Part shown: one piece after another, positions 33,296 to 45,744 of the stretch
Layout of the letters: every line of letters starts with the position of its first letter
Position numbering within the stretch: position 1 is the stretch's first letter
The notes under the pieces: generated by a model
Database searches by the model: none
The model's input: only the letters and a program-made list of their open reading frames with translations
What the model was told of the DNA's origin: nothing
Program-made: the position numbers and the translations under genes
Assembly: GCA_905147135.1 (NCBI GenBank)
Contig: LR990050.1
Location: 19,652,001 to 19,716,000, forward strand
DNA length: 64,000 nt
DNA from: Blastobasis lacticolella
Taxonomy: Eukaryota > Arthropoda > Insecta > Lepidoptera > Blastobasidae
Direction of reading: 5' to 3'

Positions 33296-33894
33296 TTGAC
33301 AGTCGCTAGCCACGCTACAGCCGCTGTAATATGAAGCTACATGTATCGAAGCGCTGCTCCACTGAAACGCGAATACGTGAAAGCGCTCAAAGGTTTAAGT
33401 ATTTAGCGGTGCAACCATTTTGTCCAGGTTATAGTCCCTTTGTAAACTGTGTGATGTTATGTAATGTATGTATGTCCGAAAATGTCCAGGCTACAACAAC
33501 TGCTGACCTTTAGACAGGCCGTACATTTATTTATCACTTTAGTGGTATAAAAAATACATCCTAACTTAATAATTATAGCGCCAAAAAGGTGTTTTAAAAG
33601 ATATTCACCTAGCTAATTAAGTCTATCGGAGACCCGTCGTGCTGGCGCTTCCCTCGGTCAGCGTATAAGTCTGACAATTCAGAGAGGTAACGCCGCCAGG
33701 CTTATACATACTCGTACATCCGCATGACAGCGAATTAGAGTCTGTTTTTTATTTGTTTATTTAAGTTTTTTATTTGTGTACCATTAAGTGTAAGTATATA
33801 TACCTACTGTACATAATGATCATCATCATATATTTAAGAGTATGACTCTTGTCGGTGGAGCAATCGCAAATAACTCATCATAGTAAATAAAAAT
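33296..33894. other. No gene recognised
   Basis: No repeat or coding match is seen. Confidence 0.4.
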
Positions 33895-34055
33895 AATTAT
33901 CTTGGCGTTAATATACCGGTTGTGCTCTCGTGCCTGAGGGCCGAGGTCCGCCTCGACTTTGACCTCGTAAGACATCGGTTAGTGTTTAATTAATGTAACA
34001 TAACACAACTCAAAAAAGGTTATTACATTACATTATGTGCAAGTTACCCAGAGCG
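33895..34055 (-). repeat. SINE T2 with internal deletion
   Basis: The 3' block (tatcttggcgttaatatacc) is joined directly to acatcggttagtgtttaatt, so the middle of the element is missing. Confidence 0.65.
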
Positions 34056-34144
34056 CTATGGATAGATAGCTATTCCCTTCGAGATCGCATACGAAACACC
34101 GGGTAAGAACAAAGCTCACCGACATTACACTAACCATAGCCAAA

Positions 34145-34342
34145 TCAATGAGAATGAGCTCCCAGCCACAGTGTTTCCGATGAACTAAGACATGGGATCA
34201 TTCAAGAGGTATATTAGAGGTCTCTTCAGAAGCGGGCAACGCATTGGTCCCCTGGTGTTGCTGATGTCCATAGGCGGCAGTGACCACTTTCCATCACGTG
34301 GCCCGCATGCCTGTTTGTCTGCCGGATAACATAAAAAAAACC
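34145..34342 (+). repeat. LINE-A 3' end
   Basis: Encodes N-E-L-P-A-T-V-F and, after a small frameshift, M-G-S-F-K-R-Y-I-R-G-L-F. The UTR core and poly-A follow. Confidence 0.8.
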
Positions 34343-34560
34343 AAAGAGGCGGGCCACATAAGCCGCAGATCAGACAGGAGGTGGGGTACGAGACTACTAG
34401 TGTGGAGACCACACAGGCGCAGGAATGTGGGAAGACTGCCGACAGGATGGATCGACGATCTGTCCCGAGTGGCTGGGAAGGACTGGATGCGGAAAGCCCA
34501 GGATCATTCAGTGTGGAGAGGCATGGAGGAGACCTACACTCAGCATTGATTGGTTATTAT
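34343..34560 (+). repeat. RTE-like-1 ORF C-terminus
   Basis: The plus-strand frame encodes R-R-N-V-G-R-L-P-T-G-W-I-D-D-L-S-R-V-A-G, then W-M-R-K-A-Q-D-H-S-V-W-R, E-E-T-Y and a stop. This is the characteristic R-W-x-D-D-L...A-Q-D-R-x-x-W end of RTE-type LINEs. It abuts the poly-A of the preceding LINE-A. Confidence 0.7.
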
Positions 34561-34765
34561 TCTTCTTTTTTTTATAATTTTGTTTTTATTTTAAGTTTAT
34601 TTATTTTACAGTCTTACAGCAATGTACATTTGTTTACAATCAGATACAGGTAAAAGTTTATATACGCTTTGTTTATAATTAGTTCTTTGTTCTCTTTTTT
34701 GTTGTACCTAATTATGGTGTCATGCTGTCTACGTGCAATAAATGTTTTGGTTCTTTCTTTCCTTG
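34561..34765 (+). repeat. Retroelement tail, AT-rich
   Basis: Similar in layout to 24855-24992: T-rich, then gtctacgtgcaataaatgtt. No coding part is attached. Confidence 0.35.
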
Positions 34766-35397
34766 GGTGGATGAAGGTAAAGAAAAAGTAGAGAAGAAAT
34801 GCCGCAGTACATTACGGCCTCGAGAATCTAACTTACTACCGCTTGCGAGTCGGACCCGCTACCCTAAACCTAGTGCTCTTCGTTGTACGAACAAATACTA
34901 CCAAACCACTATAATGACGTAACCACAAAATGAGTAATACCAATTTTGCGCAATTGATAAGCAAATTCCAATAGAGATAAGGCCTCGTTTCGCTGCAATA
35001 GAGCTCAAGGGGCGAATTGCGTTATCACCGAACGTAATTCATACGCAAAATGGATGGTTGCTTTACATAATACTTATGTTTAATGTATTGCCGTTGCTTT
35101 GGGGAGTTGTTAGGGTTTTCTGTAATCTCTGAACGGTGTCATAAAAAGGAAAAAATGTTATGTACTTTACTGTGCTAAACGGTTTTGCCCCACCACTCAT
35201 CAGCATTCGCTGCAACTCCTGTGTAGCCAGGATCTATAGCGGCGACCACCAGTGAAATGGTACACGCAGGCTCGAGGACAAACAAATACTGTCTTGGAAC
35301 CCGCAACTTTAATAAATTTAATTTTACTGTACCAGTCAGGAATTTGACCGCCATCTCATATGATTGTAAGTACTTGTACATTTTTAGGGTACCGTTT
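34766..35397. other. No gene recognised
   Basis: The overlapping 77- and 116-codon frames near 35175-35607 lack domains. Confidence 0.4.
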
Positions 35398-35500
35398 AAC
35401 GTAGACATTATTAGTAAAGCCAGCTGCAGATGGAACGGACCAGACGTAAAATGTATGGTATGGTCCGTTCACTCTGCAGCTGGTTGTTCAAAGTCTACAT
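35398..35500. mobile_element. Hairpin element (MITE-like), about 100 bp
   Basis: The inner arms 35420-35442 and 35461-35483 pair at 21 of 23 positions around an 18-bp loop. gtagac at 35401-35406 and gtctac at 35493-35498 extend the symmetry outward. Confidence 0.65.
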
Positions 35501-35519
35501 TTCAAATATTACCCAAACT

Positions 35520-35675
35520 AAATGTTTCCGAGGAATTTAATGAAACAAAGCTAAGAACCATCTCACTTAAACTGGTTTTCAAATTATCACAACCGCATCG
35601 AAATTAGTCCACCCGTTCCAGAGCAACGATGCAGACAGACAACCGATACAAACGTCAAACTTACAACACCCTTTG
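35520..35675 (+). repeat. Dispersed repeat family R copy
   Basis: Contains gaaacaaagctaagaaccat, aaattagtccacccgttcca and acaaacgtcaaacttacaac. Confidence 0.5.
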
Positions 35676-35696
35676 TTATTTATTTATTTTTATGTC

Positions 35697-35932
35697 ATAC
35701 GATAGGCAAACAGGCAAGCGGGCCACCTGATGGAAAGTAGCCACCACTGTCTATAGACATTAGCAACACCGAGACTATTGCCAATGCGTTGCCTACCTCT
35801 ATAACACGCTGTTTTGTTACTAAAACATATATGCATGAATCGTAGATGTTATGGGCGACAGTTGCCGCTTGCCAACGGGTGGGCTGTCTGTTCGTCTGTC
35901 ACTGCGTAGCATGAAAATACCCTTTTTTCCAC
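35697..35932. repeat. LINE-B tail (-) next to LINE-C tail (+)
   Basis: 35697-35815 is a minus-strand LINE-B tail (gataggcaaacaggcaagcg, ends at ctctataacacgct). 35826-35932 is a plus-strand LINE-C tail (gaatcgtagatgttatgggc, ends gcatgaaaat). Confidence 0.65.
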
Positions 35933-36685
35933 GCGGGTAACCAAGTCTGTAGCAAACCAGTTATGTGTATAGTCACGCCTTTTTTGCATCGCAGGTACTT
36001 AAAACGGTACAGTGGTCGAGGTTTAAAAATACAGAACTTCATTCTCTCGATTGCATCAGAGGTATCAAACATGGTAAATATTGTACTAGATAGTTGGTAA
36101 CGTTGTATGTGGACACCGGTTCCGGTAATGTGTGCTGGTTGGTGCATTGATTTTCCCTTGCTTTTTTTCTGTCATGGCGTTAGTAGGATAAAGTTATAGA
36201 AAATTATATCTATTCTTATAAAATACTAAACCTTTATTTTTATTTTTTTTACCTCAGACTCTCTTTCGGGGAAATGCAGCCTAATGGGCACTATTCCCAA
36301 CAGTGGCAGCGATCTAGGGGATATTTGTACATATCGATTTTTAGATTAGGGTTGTAGGTTAATTTAATTCTAGTTAAATTAAGTTTTCATATTTAATTCG
36401 TTTATTATTTTAATCCAAGTATTTATTCACTTTATCAAAGCAATATACTAAACACACACACCAATTGCAGAAACCCCTTCCAGTTCCCCAGAACATCTCA
36501 ATCATGCGAGGCTAGTCATCGAATCATCGCCCCCATTCAGTGGCGCCCCCGTTGCCCGTTGCCTGAGCGTGGCGCCAGACAATCGAGTATGCAAATCGCT
36601 AATTGGCCGTTGTGACCTGTCTGGGAGTGGGTTAGATCATTGCAGCCTACCTGTGAATACCTAAGTGCATAGGTAGCTGATGATG
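35933..36685. other. No gene recognised
   Basis: No repeat or coding match is seen. Confidence 0.4.
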
Positions 36686-36761
36686 ATACTGCTGGTATGA
36701 TCAAACATACCAGCAGTATGTCACAGTAGCTTATGTCACATACGTACGTAAGTGACATAAG
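36686..36761. repeat. Two adjacent perfect hairpins
   Basis: The first has 14-bp arms 36686-36699 and 36706-36719 with a 6-nt loop. The second has 10-bp arms 36730-36739 and 36752-36761 with a 12-nt loop that is itself rich in tacgta. Confidence 0.9.
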
Positions 36762-36780
36762 TACGTACGACAAGAGTGTG

Positions 36781-37300
36781 TGACGACCTGAGTGATTCAG
36801 GGCTTCGATTCTGGTACTGAAATCGTCTCAGTTGCAGTAACATTACAATTACATCGCATGTCAAACGTGTGATTGTTATTCAAATGACAGATGTTGAGTT
36901 TCAACTTTAATGAGTTTGAAATTTTCCACAATTCGTTTTCTGGTACTTTAGTTGCATTATGGTTTTATATAGCTGTTGGTACACCAATAAATAAATAAAT
37001 AAATTAATTACTAAGTTGCATCTTTCTTAGTTAGTGTCAAAGGTCGAACAATTATTTAACTGCAATTTAACTGGGATGATGCTGAGACTGGCTCGATACC
37101 TTGACGTAGTTATAGTAACATCACAGTTACCGTGTAATATAATAACAACTGCATTGCACATCAGAATAGGTACCCAGTGGTCAACAAACCGTCTTGCCAC
37201 GCAAAAGGTTCTGGGATTGATGCCCGGCCTGGATGTTACATATATGAATATGTAATAAATATGTACTTAAAACGTTTTAAGTAGTATATGAAATTTGCAG
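36781..37300 (+). repeat. Remnants of SINE T1
   Basis: 36781-36825 carries a SINE T1 head (gacgacctgagtgattcag). 37165-37300 carries a diverged later part (cttgccacgcaaaaggttct, then gggattgatgcccggcctgg). The DNA between is AT-rich with an (AATA)n run near 36988-37005. This could be one SINE split by an insertion or two separate remnants. Confidence 0.5.
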
Positions 37301-37930
37301 CTATTGCCATCTTGTTATATTACTATAATAGTCACTTTAAACAACACATAAAGTGAAATTTCTTTTTAAAAAATATATCCAAATCGAAAGTCGACATGTT
37401 CTGCAAAGTAATTTAGAACGTATTTGGAGTGTTATAAAATTTTCCCATGCTTCTATAAGGAACCGGATATTGACGCTTACGTCATTTCCGGCTGCGACCA
37501 CGCAGAGGTGATGCCTTCACGTTAAAACTAATACTCGGCTAGGGTAAATGCGCCAAGTATGAATGTATTTCATTGCACGTAACTATTATAACGTAATGTT
37601 CCAATTACATATTCGAAATTAGTAGTTTTTCATAAAATTTCTTTGTGATACAGCATTTCCATACTATTTTCATTACAGCTGTAATATAGTGTTACTTTTT
37701 CAACATTACGCAACACTTTTTTTTTAACTTTTATCAGGTGTAAATGTTGGCTAAATACCTGAATTAGATAAAAAGTTAAGCCTATGAACCTGACACAGGA
37801 GGTTAGTGATATGTGGCAAGTGACACCCACCATACCAGTCATAACCTCAAGTTACATCTGACGTGTGTCTCTACAGTACATAATCGCCTTCTACGGGGTC
37901 TTATAGTTGAATCAATTGGTGCAATTGTAC
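37301..37930. other. AT-rich stretch with an old dispersed repeat
   Basis: 37625-37705 is the inverse of 43067-43150 (tacagcatttccatactatt, then cattacagctgtaa). Confidence 0.45.
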
Positions 37931-37931
37931 T

Positions 37932-38125
37932 CATTAATGTTCCGGCTATGTTCACGAGCACGAGGACCCGGGGTCCGCCTACCAGGTGCTACCAGGGGAA
38001 CCTGACTAGATTGGATCATGTTCACACATTCACCTGAAAGGCAACTGCGTGAATGTGCAGGTAACCGTCGGTTAGCATTCAATTAATGTACATAACTCCA
38101 AGAGTCATTGGTACATGGCCACAAA
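37932..38125 (-). mobile_element. SINE T2 with deletions
   Basis: Blocks in reverse order: ctcattaatgttccggctat, ctaccaggggaacctgac, gaatgtgcaggt, cataactccaagagtcattg. The head is missing. Confidence 0.7.
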
Positions 38126-38529
38126 CACATTTTGAAGTTTAATGTGTACAATATATTGTAAATTAGTAGAACTGTCTAGTTGAAGCGGGCGCCCATTCAT
38201 AAAACTGAACTGGTCATTCGGAATGACTGCTAAATAATTGAGGCATTTAATTTCATTGAAACATAAAACCTTACATTCGCAATGTGAATCTTGAAATAGA
38301 ATTAAAAATAAATATCTACTACACCCTCTACAAAGTGTCGCAAACTGCCGCACTCACCCTACGTGTGGTGGGGTCGTGCAATTGACACATTTTTACGAGA
38401 AACATTTTGTTTCAAAATAAGTTGCAACTGGGGTTCTGCTTTATCTATTATAAGAAATGTAAATAGTAAATAATTAATCGTTAGCCAGTAGGCTAACAGA
38501 GACACCACATCACAGCAATAAATACATTA
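38126..38529. other. No gene recognised
   Basis: The 82-codon minus-strand frame at 38105-38353 has no domain. Confidence 0.4.
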
Positions 38530-38792
38530 ATTCATCATGACAGTCCATAACAGTCCACAGCAGGACTTAGGGCTTCTCCCACGAAAAGGGAGGTTATAGC
38601 CATAATCTCCACGTATAGCAGGCGGGTTGCAAATTGCAGTGTTATAATGGATTAAGTGTAACAATCGAAAACGCTGCTGCCCATTTTCCAACCTACTCTA
38701 AATCTTTGGCCTCGAAAACATTAGTCGCCTTGTACAACACCCACGAGTCTAAGGAGTTTGTGCTATTCTACTCTGCCGGATACCACACATAT
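38530..38792 (-). repeat. RTE-like-3 3' end
   Basis: Minus-strand copy, complete from the tcatcatgacagtcc end to tctactctgccggataccac. Confidence 0.75.
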
Positions 38793-41124
38793 AATGAATA
38801 ATCATATAAGAAAGTTAACCAATGTCACAACCAGCATTTTAATCGGTCAAAATTGCTGTGCTGCGTCACTCCTTGCTATCAATAGGTCCTCGCTCAGCAT
38901 AAGCCACGGCCGGAGCCGCGGTGCTGATTTTCCGCAAGATCTTTGGCTCTCGTAAAGGATCATGTCCAAAAATAAAAATGTCCAAATGCAATGTTAGATA
39001 ACTTCCGCTAACTAACAATAGCTTCCGGTTTTTGGGATGAGAACAGTAAAATAATTTATCACTGTAAACAAACAGACATACTCGAACAATAGTAACTGGG
39101 CCGCCAACGTGTCACTGTGGGTTTAGTTCCAGGTAAGTAGGAAAGTATTCCTATCCTATATATTATATCCTTTTTGACAATTGAAAGAGATATTTAATGT
39201 CCTACTCAATAAATAAATTTTGAGTTTGAGTTTGAAGTTTGTTTCAATTAGTGGATACGAATACAGCATTAATGAACTAAAGCAATGAATTTAATAATTA
39301 AAACACAGAATGTATTTCGAAGACGAACGATCTTAAGATATTTTTAAAAGCATTTTTCTGTTTATTTATGCACATCAAGCTGATTATTATTCATAATGTA
39401 AATCAGCGCCAAGTTCTCAAATCAAAAAACCAAGTAAAAAGGGAACTGGAAACTTTTTACTTCTCGTAAATGTGTTTTGGGAAACACTTCTAAACTGTCC
39501 ATTGTTGTACTTATACGAATAGAAAGTAAATTGTTTGTCTGTTTATTTACTGCGAAATTAATAACAATAATTAAGAGAGTGGGATAAGTGTAGGTAGATA
39601 TATGCATAAAGTGACTAACATTATAAACCTAAAGATTGTATGGATGGATGCAATTTTTAAAGTGACAAGCGGGCCACCTTATTGAAAGTGGTGTCTGTGG
39701 CCTATGGACTTAAGCAACATCAGGGATATCACCAAAGCTTCTAAAGCCTGCGGAATACTGTTTTATAAATTTTTAATCGAACGATGTCGTGGGCATAACC
39801 TAGTAACTACATATTTAATTACATGTGAGGTAATGAATTTAACCGGGGGTCATATTTTTTAATATTAGACTAGACCGGCATTTAACTGCCATTTTACCTG
39901 TTGGTCAGTGACGATGCGGCCGAATATGTAGCATGTCCGTCTTGAAACATCCTATTCACACCTGCCTTGAATGTATTAATATTTTTTTTTATAATAGAGG
40001 GAGGTACACATCTGTGGCACGTGTGTGTGTGATGTAGATTGTCAGCATGCGGGCTGAGTTAACCATAAAAAAAGTAAACATAATTGATAGTAGTCATTTC
40101 AGCCCGCGGGCTAAGTTGGATGCAGGCTGAGTTGACGTCTGAAAGATATTTTTTTCGTTTATGAGGGATGCAAACTAGTGCTCGTCATCTGATGATAATT
40201 TTATTTTAAAAAACTAGGCAAAATTCGAAATTCGTTAAAATATCCCGAACAAAACCAAGTAAATAGAGTATAGAGTCAAGTCGAACCACGCGACGATTAA
40301 AGTTGTCTTCTCAAATTCAACATGGAAATACACTTTTTATTTAGATTTTTCTTTCCGAAGTCCTACTCGCTTGAATATTTATTAAAGCGATGAATATTAA
40401 TAAATTTGTAAAGAAGTCGTTACTTTTTCGATTAGCAGTTTGGTGGAGTTTTAATGAGTTTTATTATTGTGCTGCTGAAGGGCGGTTGGTGAGGATCCTT
40501 ATTTATTTTAGTGTTTTCGTCAGGTATTTCATGTACCGTCAGCTGCACAGTGAAATGCGGACCCCCCTAGAAGCTCAATTTTTTCATACGTTATAAAGCT
40601 GTTAGCCAGCTTTGTACTACTTTCTTACATTCGTGGAAGTTTTAGAGTGATTGTCTAAAAGTTTATTTAATAATAGAGAATTTCGAAATGATTCACTACA
40701 ATATAAAATGTATGAGCGTTACATATTATTAATACACCATATTTGGCTTCCCAGAATTCCCTACCATCTAAAGCAGTAATAATCTCAAATACATTCAATT
40801 CAAATTACAATACACCTTCGCATAATAAAAAGTGGATTCAATCCGACGAAAATGAACCGAAAAATTGCGTTTTGATTACGCAATCTTTTCACCGAACAAT
40901 ATCTCAGCCAACCCCGCATTAAGGGAGGACAGATATTAATACCTTTAATATGATTATTCCGCATTCAGCTCTACGTTATTATAAGCAAGAGAATTGATGT
41001 AAAGGCCTCTCTCTAATATTAAAGAAATCAACGTGTATGATATTGTTAACGCAGAATCCGTTAACAAAAATGAATACTGTCTGTAAATTGACAGTTCTTA
41101 GCACGCAAATACCATATCATGTGG
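38793..41124. other. AT-rich stretch with one LINE-A scrap
   Basis: 39660-39755 is a minus-strand LINE-A tail scrap (gacaagcgggccaccttatt). Otherwise no match is seen. The 68-codon frame at 40390-40596 has no domain. Confidence 0.45.
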
Positions 41125-41332
41125 TGTTATTCCACCATGTTATTACACCAACCCCTTACACTCGTGGGTGACGTACAAGGCGACTAATGTTTTTGAGGCA
41201 AAAGAACTAGAATCTACGTAGGCTAGAAAATTTGCAGCAGCATTTTTCATTTTTATATTTGGATACTGCGAACTTCAACCTGCCTGCCGAGCGTAGACAA
41301 TACGGCAATGACAGACTGTGATGAATACGGCA
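41125..41332 (+). repeat. RTE-like-3 3' end, diverged
   Basis: accaaccccttacactcgtg, then acgtacaaggcgactaatgt, and an end at gacagactgtgatga. Confidence 0.65.
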
Positions 41333-43060
41333 CTCTCTCTAGATATGGTCTATCTACGACACAATATATAAGATATACACTATGTACCTACATTAGACAT
41401 ACTATAATTTATTTACAGCGTGTAAGACGTCTAATCCGCAGGCAAAGCCAACGTCGGATCGCAGTATCGCGTAAGCCTTTTTAATGAAATTTAAAATGAA
41501 ATATCTTCTCATGTCATCTGATGGTAATCGGATGGATTTTTTATCTTCCTCTCTCTCTGAGATTTTCTATGTAATAAATAATATTGTTAAGCGGAGGGAA
41601 GGAAATGGGTGATCTCTTTCATCTCTTTCGTCGCTTATATAAATGGCAGGCATTCGTGAAACGAAATTTTTAAAGAACATTCAATGTCTTATTGTTGGGG
41701 CTGGTTTGGTCATGTGTTGCGTAAGCCTCAGGGATACTTGGGAAATAGGTGCCTAAACCTGTATATTATTTATGTGTATTATAATACACATAAATAAGAA
41801 TCACGATAATTAGCGATGATGGACCTCTAGGTCCATTTCTGCTTCTGCTGGTACTCTTATTTCTTCGCTACGGCCAGCCTTCCTATATTTTTATGGAAAC
41901 CTCAATAGAACACAATTTGTTTAGCAATTTTTTACAATAAAACAGAGATACACATTTAATACAGGATATTTGGAATATTAAGTAGCAGCGCACATGAAAG
42001 TTTTCTTAAATACGAGAAATTAATTTGAAGCCTATTGGATATGATAGTAAATAACAAATAAAAACATTACCAAAAAGCCACCCTTACCAAGCAGATATAA
42101 TACCTCAGAACACATTCGTCAATAACAGCCAATACGGTCAAAGATAAAGTCTCAATTCGAGTGAAAAGATACGTAGCGGGAATTCTCAAAGGCTCCCGGT
42201 CTCCAGGCCCGGACTAAGGGAAACGCAGGGAGGGGCTAAGGGGGCTAAGCCCCTCTGGACGGCAATAGATTTATTGTCTAAGATTGCCGACCCGAAGATG
42301 CCACGGGAAGTGCAAAAGCAAAGGATGGAGTGTATCTTATAATATACAATGCGTTTCGGCCAGACGGAAGGGGTAGTCCAGCGGAAAATTGTTGGACATG
42401 CTTTACTTTATTGTCTGGATTGTATCGTTTATGTTTTGAGTCGTATGAGCTTGTTTGTTGTCAAATCACATTCATGGGGATGGCGGATGAAATGCTTCTT
42501 TTTAAAATTGTTTGGGGTGGCTGATTGACTGTTCGTGCTTGTTAAATAGATTATCTCTCTCGGAGCTTAATGTAATGCCAGAATAGTTGGTTTCAGTTAT
42601 ATTTGTAAATAGCAGAACGAATGAGGGTGGAAACGAGATAATTACCCAAGAAACATAACAAGTTATTTAATGCGGAAAAATCTGTCGATATATTAATAAT
42701 TATATAAAAATGTTAAAATATAATTATAATTTTCTCAACTTTGCTGGAAGTAAGTTGCGAGTCAGTTCTGTTGTATCTACGCGTCGAGGATATCAAGCGG
42801 CGGGAAATTCACTTCACTACTTTCACATTTATCTATTTATTTGCTTCAAACAGGAAAAAACATTCACAAACACAAATTACAACAATTAGAAAAAATATTC
42901 TGTTTAGCGGGAAAATAATGACACAAATATTAACAGGAAAATTTAAATTTTGAATTTGTCAAAGACATTAAGTTAGGTATTCAGCCGACATTTCGCCGTG
43001 TCTCGGCGCCAACAAAAATTTTAAAAATTAAAGTGTTGCATACTGATTAAAAAGTTATTT
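41333..43060. other. AT-rich stretch with one perfect palindrome
   Basis: Apart from the palindrome at 41766-41797 and a short ggggctaagggggctaagcc duplication near 42232-42251, nothing is recognised. Confidence 0.45.
41766..41797. repeat. Perfect 32-bp palindrome
   Basis: Sixteen base pairs on each side of the 41781/41782 centre match with no spacer. The centre reads gtattataatac. Confidence 0.95.
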
Positions 43061-43066
43061 TACGTT

Positions 43067-43200
43067 ACAGCTGTAATGAAATTAGTATGGGAAATGCTGT
43101 ATCGAAAAGTATTTTTTTTAAATTTTATAGGCTGGCGTGAAAAAAGCGTATCCTTAAACAACTGTTTTCGAATATGAAATTGGAACATTACACTAAACGC
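43067..43200 (+). repeat. Old dispersed repeat E
   Basis: acagctgtaatgaaattagt, atgggaaatgctgtatc and cttaaacaactgttttcgaa recur in part at 4870-4960 and inverted at 37625-37705. Confidence 0.5.
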
Positions 43201-43582
43201 TAAACGCGCTATTGCGTTAGATAAACGCAATTTATATAGTATATGTAAGGTTTTCCAGTTATTGGCTGTACATTTATGTAAATTGTTATCGTCACTATAG
43301 TTCAAGAGCATTGTAAAACAATTTAAATAATAGGCAAATAAATAAATAAATAAAAGAAAGCCCGTTTATAAACTATCGTTAGTGATTGGGAAAACCAACA
43401 AAATATACGAAAATCGCCATTATTTTTAGAAGGTACACATAATATTATGTTAAAAGCTGGTTAGGTTATATATTTCGTGTGACAAAAAAGGCGGTGCTCC
43501 GTTAACTCGGCCTGTGACGATTAGCATTAGAATTTAGCAGTTCATAAATTGTTCAACGTTCACAAACTGACTAAAATAAAAT
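43201..43582. other. AT-rich stretch, nothing recognised
   Basis: No repeat or coding match, apart from an (AAAT)n run near 43337-43352. Confidence 0.45.
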
Positions 43583-44125
43583 ATTCGTCTTGGCGTTAAT
43601 GTCTCGGTTGTGCTCTCGCGAACAAGGTCCTAGGGTCCTCGACCATGATCAGTGCTCCATGGGGTGGGGATTTGGGGAACCGTGGCTTTGGCAGTGGAGT
43701 GGCATTTACCTTTTTGCTGCCAGAGCAACGTGTTATAGAGGTGGGCAACGCATTGGCGATACTCTTGGTGTTGCTAATGTCTATAGGCAGTGGTAACCAC
43801 TTTCCATCAGGTGGCCCGCTTGCCTGTTTGCCAAACGTATGAAAAAAAAAATGATCCAGTATTTGGCGAATCAGATAATTACAGTGGAGCGACTGCCGTC
43901 TGACCTCCGTGACCCTGCTACCAGGGGAACCTGACCAGATTGGATGATGGTTACACATTCAGTCGCCTGTATGTGCAGGTTTCATCACGATTTTTTCCCT
44001 TACCTACCGACTAATGTACATAACTAAGAAAATATTCATTAGTACATGGCCGCAGTGGGATGCGAACCTGGTACCTCTCGCTTACGAGTCGGATACCCTA
44101 ACCACTCGACGAACACACTCATTGT
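43583..44125 (-). mobile_element. SINE T2 split by LINE-B
   Basis: SINE T2 runs 43583-43650, is interrupted by LINE-B, and resumes at 43851 through the head (complement of the B box near gatgcgaacctggtacc, A box near aaccactcgacgaac). The string atgatc ends the left part and follows the poly-A on the right, consistent with a target-site duplication. Confidence 0.8.
43651..43850 (+). repeat. LINE-B nested in SINE T2
   Basis: Begins agtgctccatggggtgggga, so it is more 5'-truncated than the 48290 copy. It ends in a poly-A of about 10. Confidence 0.8.
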
Positions 44126-45744
44126 ATATTTATTGATATTTGCAGTGTATTAGTAATTTGTAAGTACTGTAACGCTGTAAATTTATGGTAAATAATATAT
44201 AAATAAATAAAGTATTTGTTTTCACAATCTTATGGTGTTACAATAGGTATGGTAATGGTGTAGGTAGCGCTACTCATACAACATGTTTATTAGAGCTGCA
44301 CTCACTGTGAAGGGACCGTATGACTTAGGTCACTATATCCGATAGTCGTCATAAGCAGTACACATAATATGTAGGTAATATATACCTTATTAAATTTTCT
44401 AATCGCCATATTATGTGAGATATTCCTTCTTAATGAGCACCGTTCTATTTTTTGTGCCATGAAGACGTAAAAACGCAATCCAAATCGAATCGCAACGAGA
44501 AATTACCTATAAACTACGGCTGTCGGTCGCTATACGTACTGATTAAACTAAATGAAGCGTAGAAGGTTCCTATGGACAATGGTAATGAGTGCATGCATAG
44601 GTAATCCTTCCGTCGATAAAATAGGAATCAAAATAGTGTCTGCTTTAGCGCATAAACGACGAGTTTATATCAGAACCGATAATTTCGACGGGGGTTAGTC
44701 GTTATACCTGATCAATCAATCAATCAAATCAAATTATTTTTATTCAAGTTAGATTTACACAAACACTTATGAACGCCAATTAAAAAAAAATTCTTTGCGC
44801 CACGGCATCGTCGATCCGGCAACGATTTGTTTGACTCATTACTTGATATGTCGCTACATCCGATGTCATAGCCATTTATATAGTTATAGTAGACTGTGAG
44901 GGCGCCGTAAGTTATCCCACTTAATTAAGTACAAGAAAATTTCCACTTTGTAGCGATTATAGACATTAAAGAGACCTACAAAACGTTGGACTGCCCGTGC
45001 ACAACCTCGCACAAAAAATCATTTTTTTAGTTGCTCAAACTTTGAATTTTCGTAGCGATGGTTATTACATCTTGCCGGATGCTTGTTTGCCACCTTAGAG
45101 GCATAAAAAAAACATGTCCCCTTGTGTGGGTGTATGTATATTTTAATGTTTTAAACTATCGCGGTTATTATCACACATTTTAAGGGTATGTTCCGGGTTT
45201 CCTACCGTGTACCTTCGTTGACGAGTAGCCCGATATTTCGACACAGTTGCATGCATCATGGTCACGGGACGACTCGTCGTAAAATTAGAAAATATGTAAT
45301 TTTGTAATTTTAAATCACAAATTTTCAACATATTTTTTTGTCATCTTGTCTAAGTTCTAGAACTAAAAAAGGGTCTGCCCCACATCCTCCTGCCAGTTGC
45401 GTTTATCTGCCACATCATAGTGACCAAAAAGCAAACTTTAATCCGTATCCTTTATATGCAAGCCCGGAATATCCCGAATATCAAAGCCCAACTATTTCTC
45501 AGTCAGTTTGTCCAACTACCGAAATCCTCTTACAAACTCCCGGCTGTCGCAGGCTTTACATTATCACTGTCCAGTTTCTGGACGATTTGAATTTCAATGA
45601 TACTTAAGTCGCGAATGGCAACCCTAGATTCGGTTGAGACTCTGCCACTTCAGACAAGGGTTGTTGTTTTTATCTAAAACTTTGGAGAAGTCCGCCCTAT
45701 CTTTGGGGTATTACCTAAAGTTGGTATTCGTATTTGCCTTTATA
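44126..45744. other. AT-rich stretch with minor repeat fragments
   Basis: 44805-44830 (cggcatcgtcgatccggcaa) resembles 52690-52712 of the LINE ORF fragment. 45050-45110 has a LINE-type tail scrap. 45200-45280 (agcccgatatttcgacacag, then catggtcacggga) is a phrase type common in lepidopteran repeats. No gene is seen. Confidence 0.4.
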
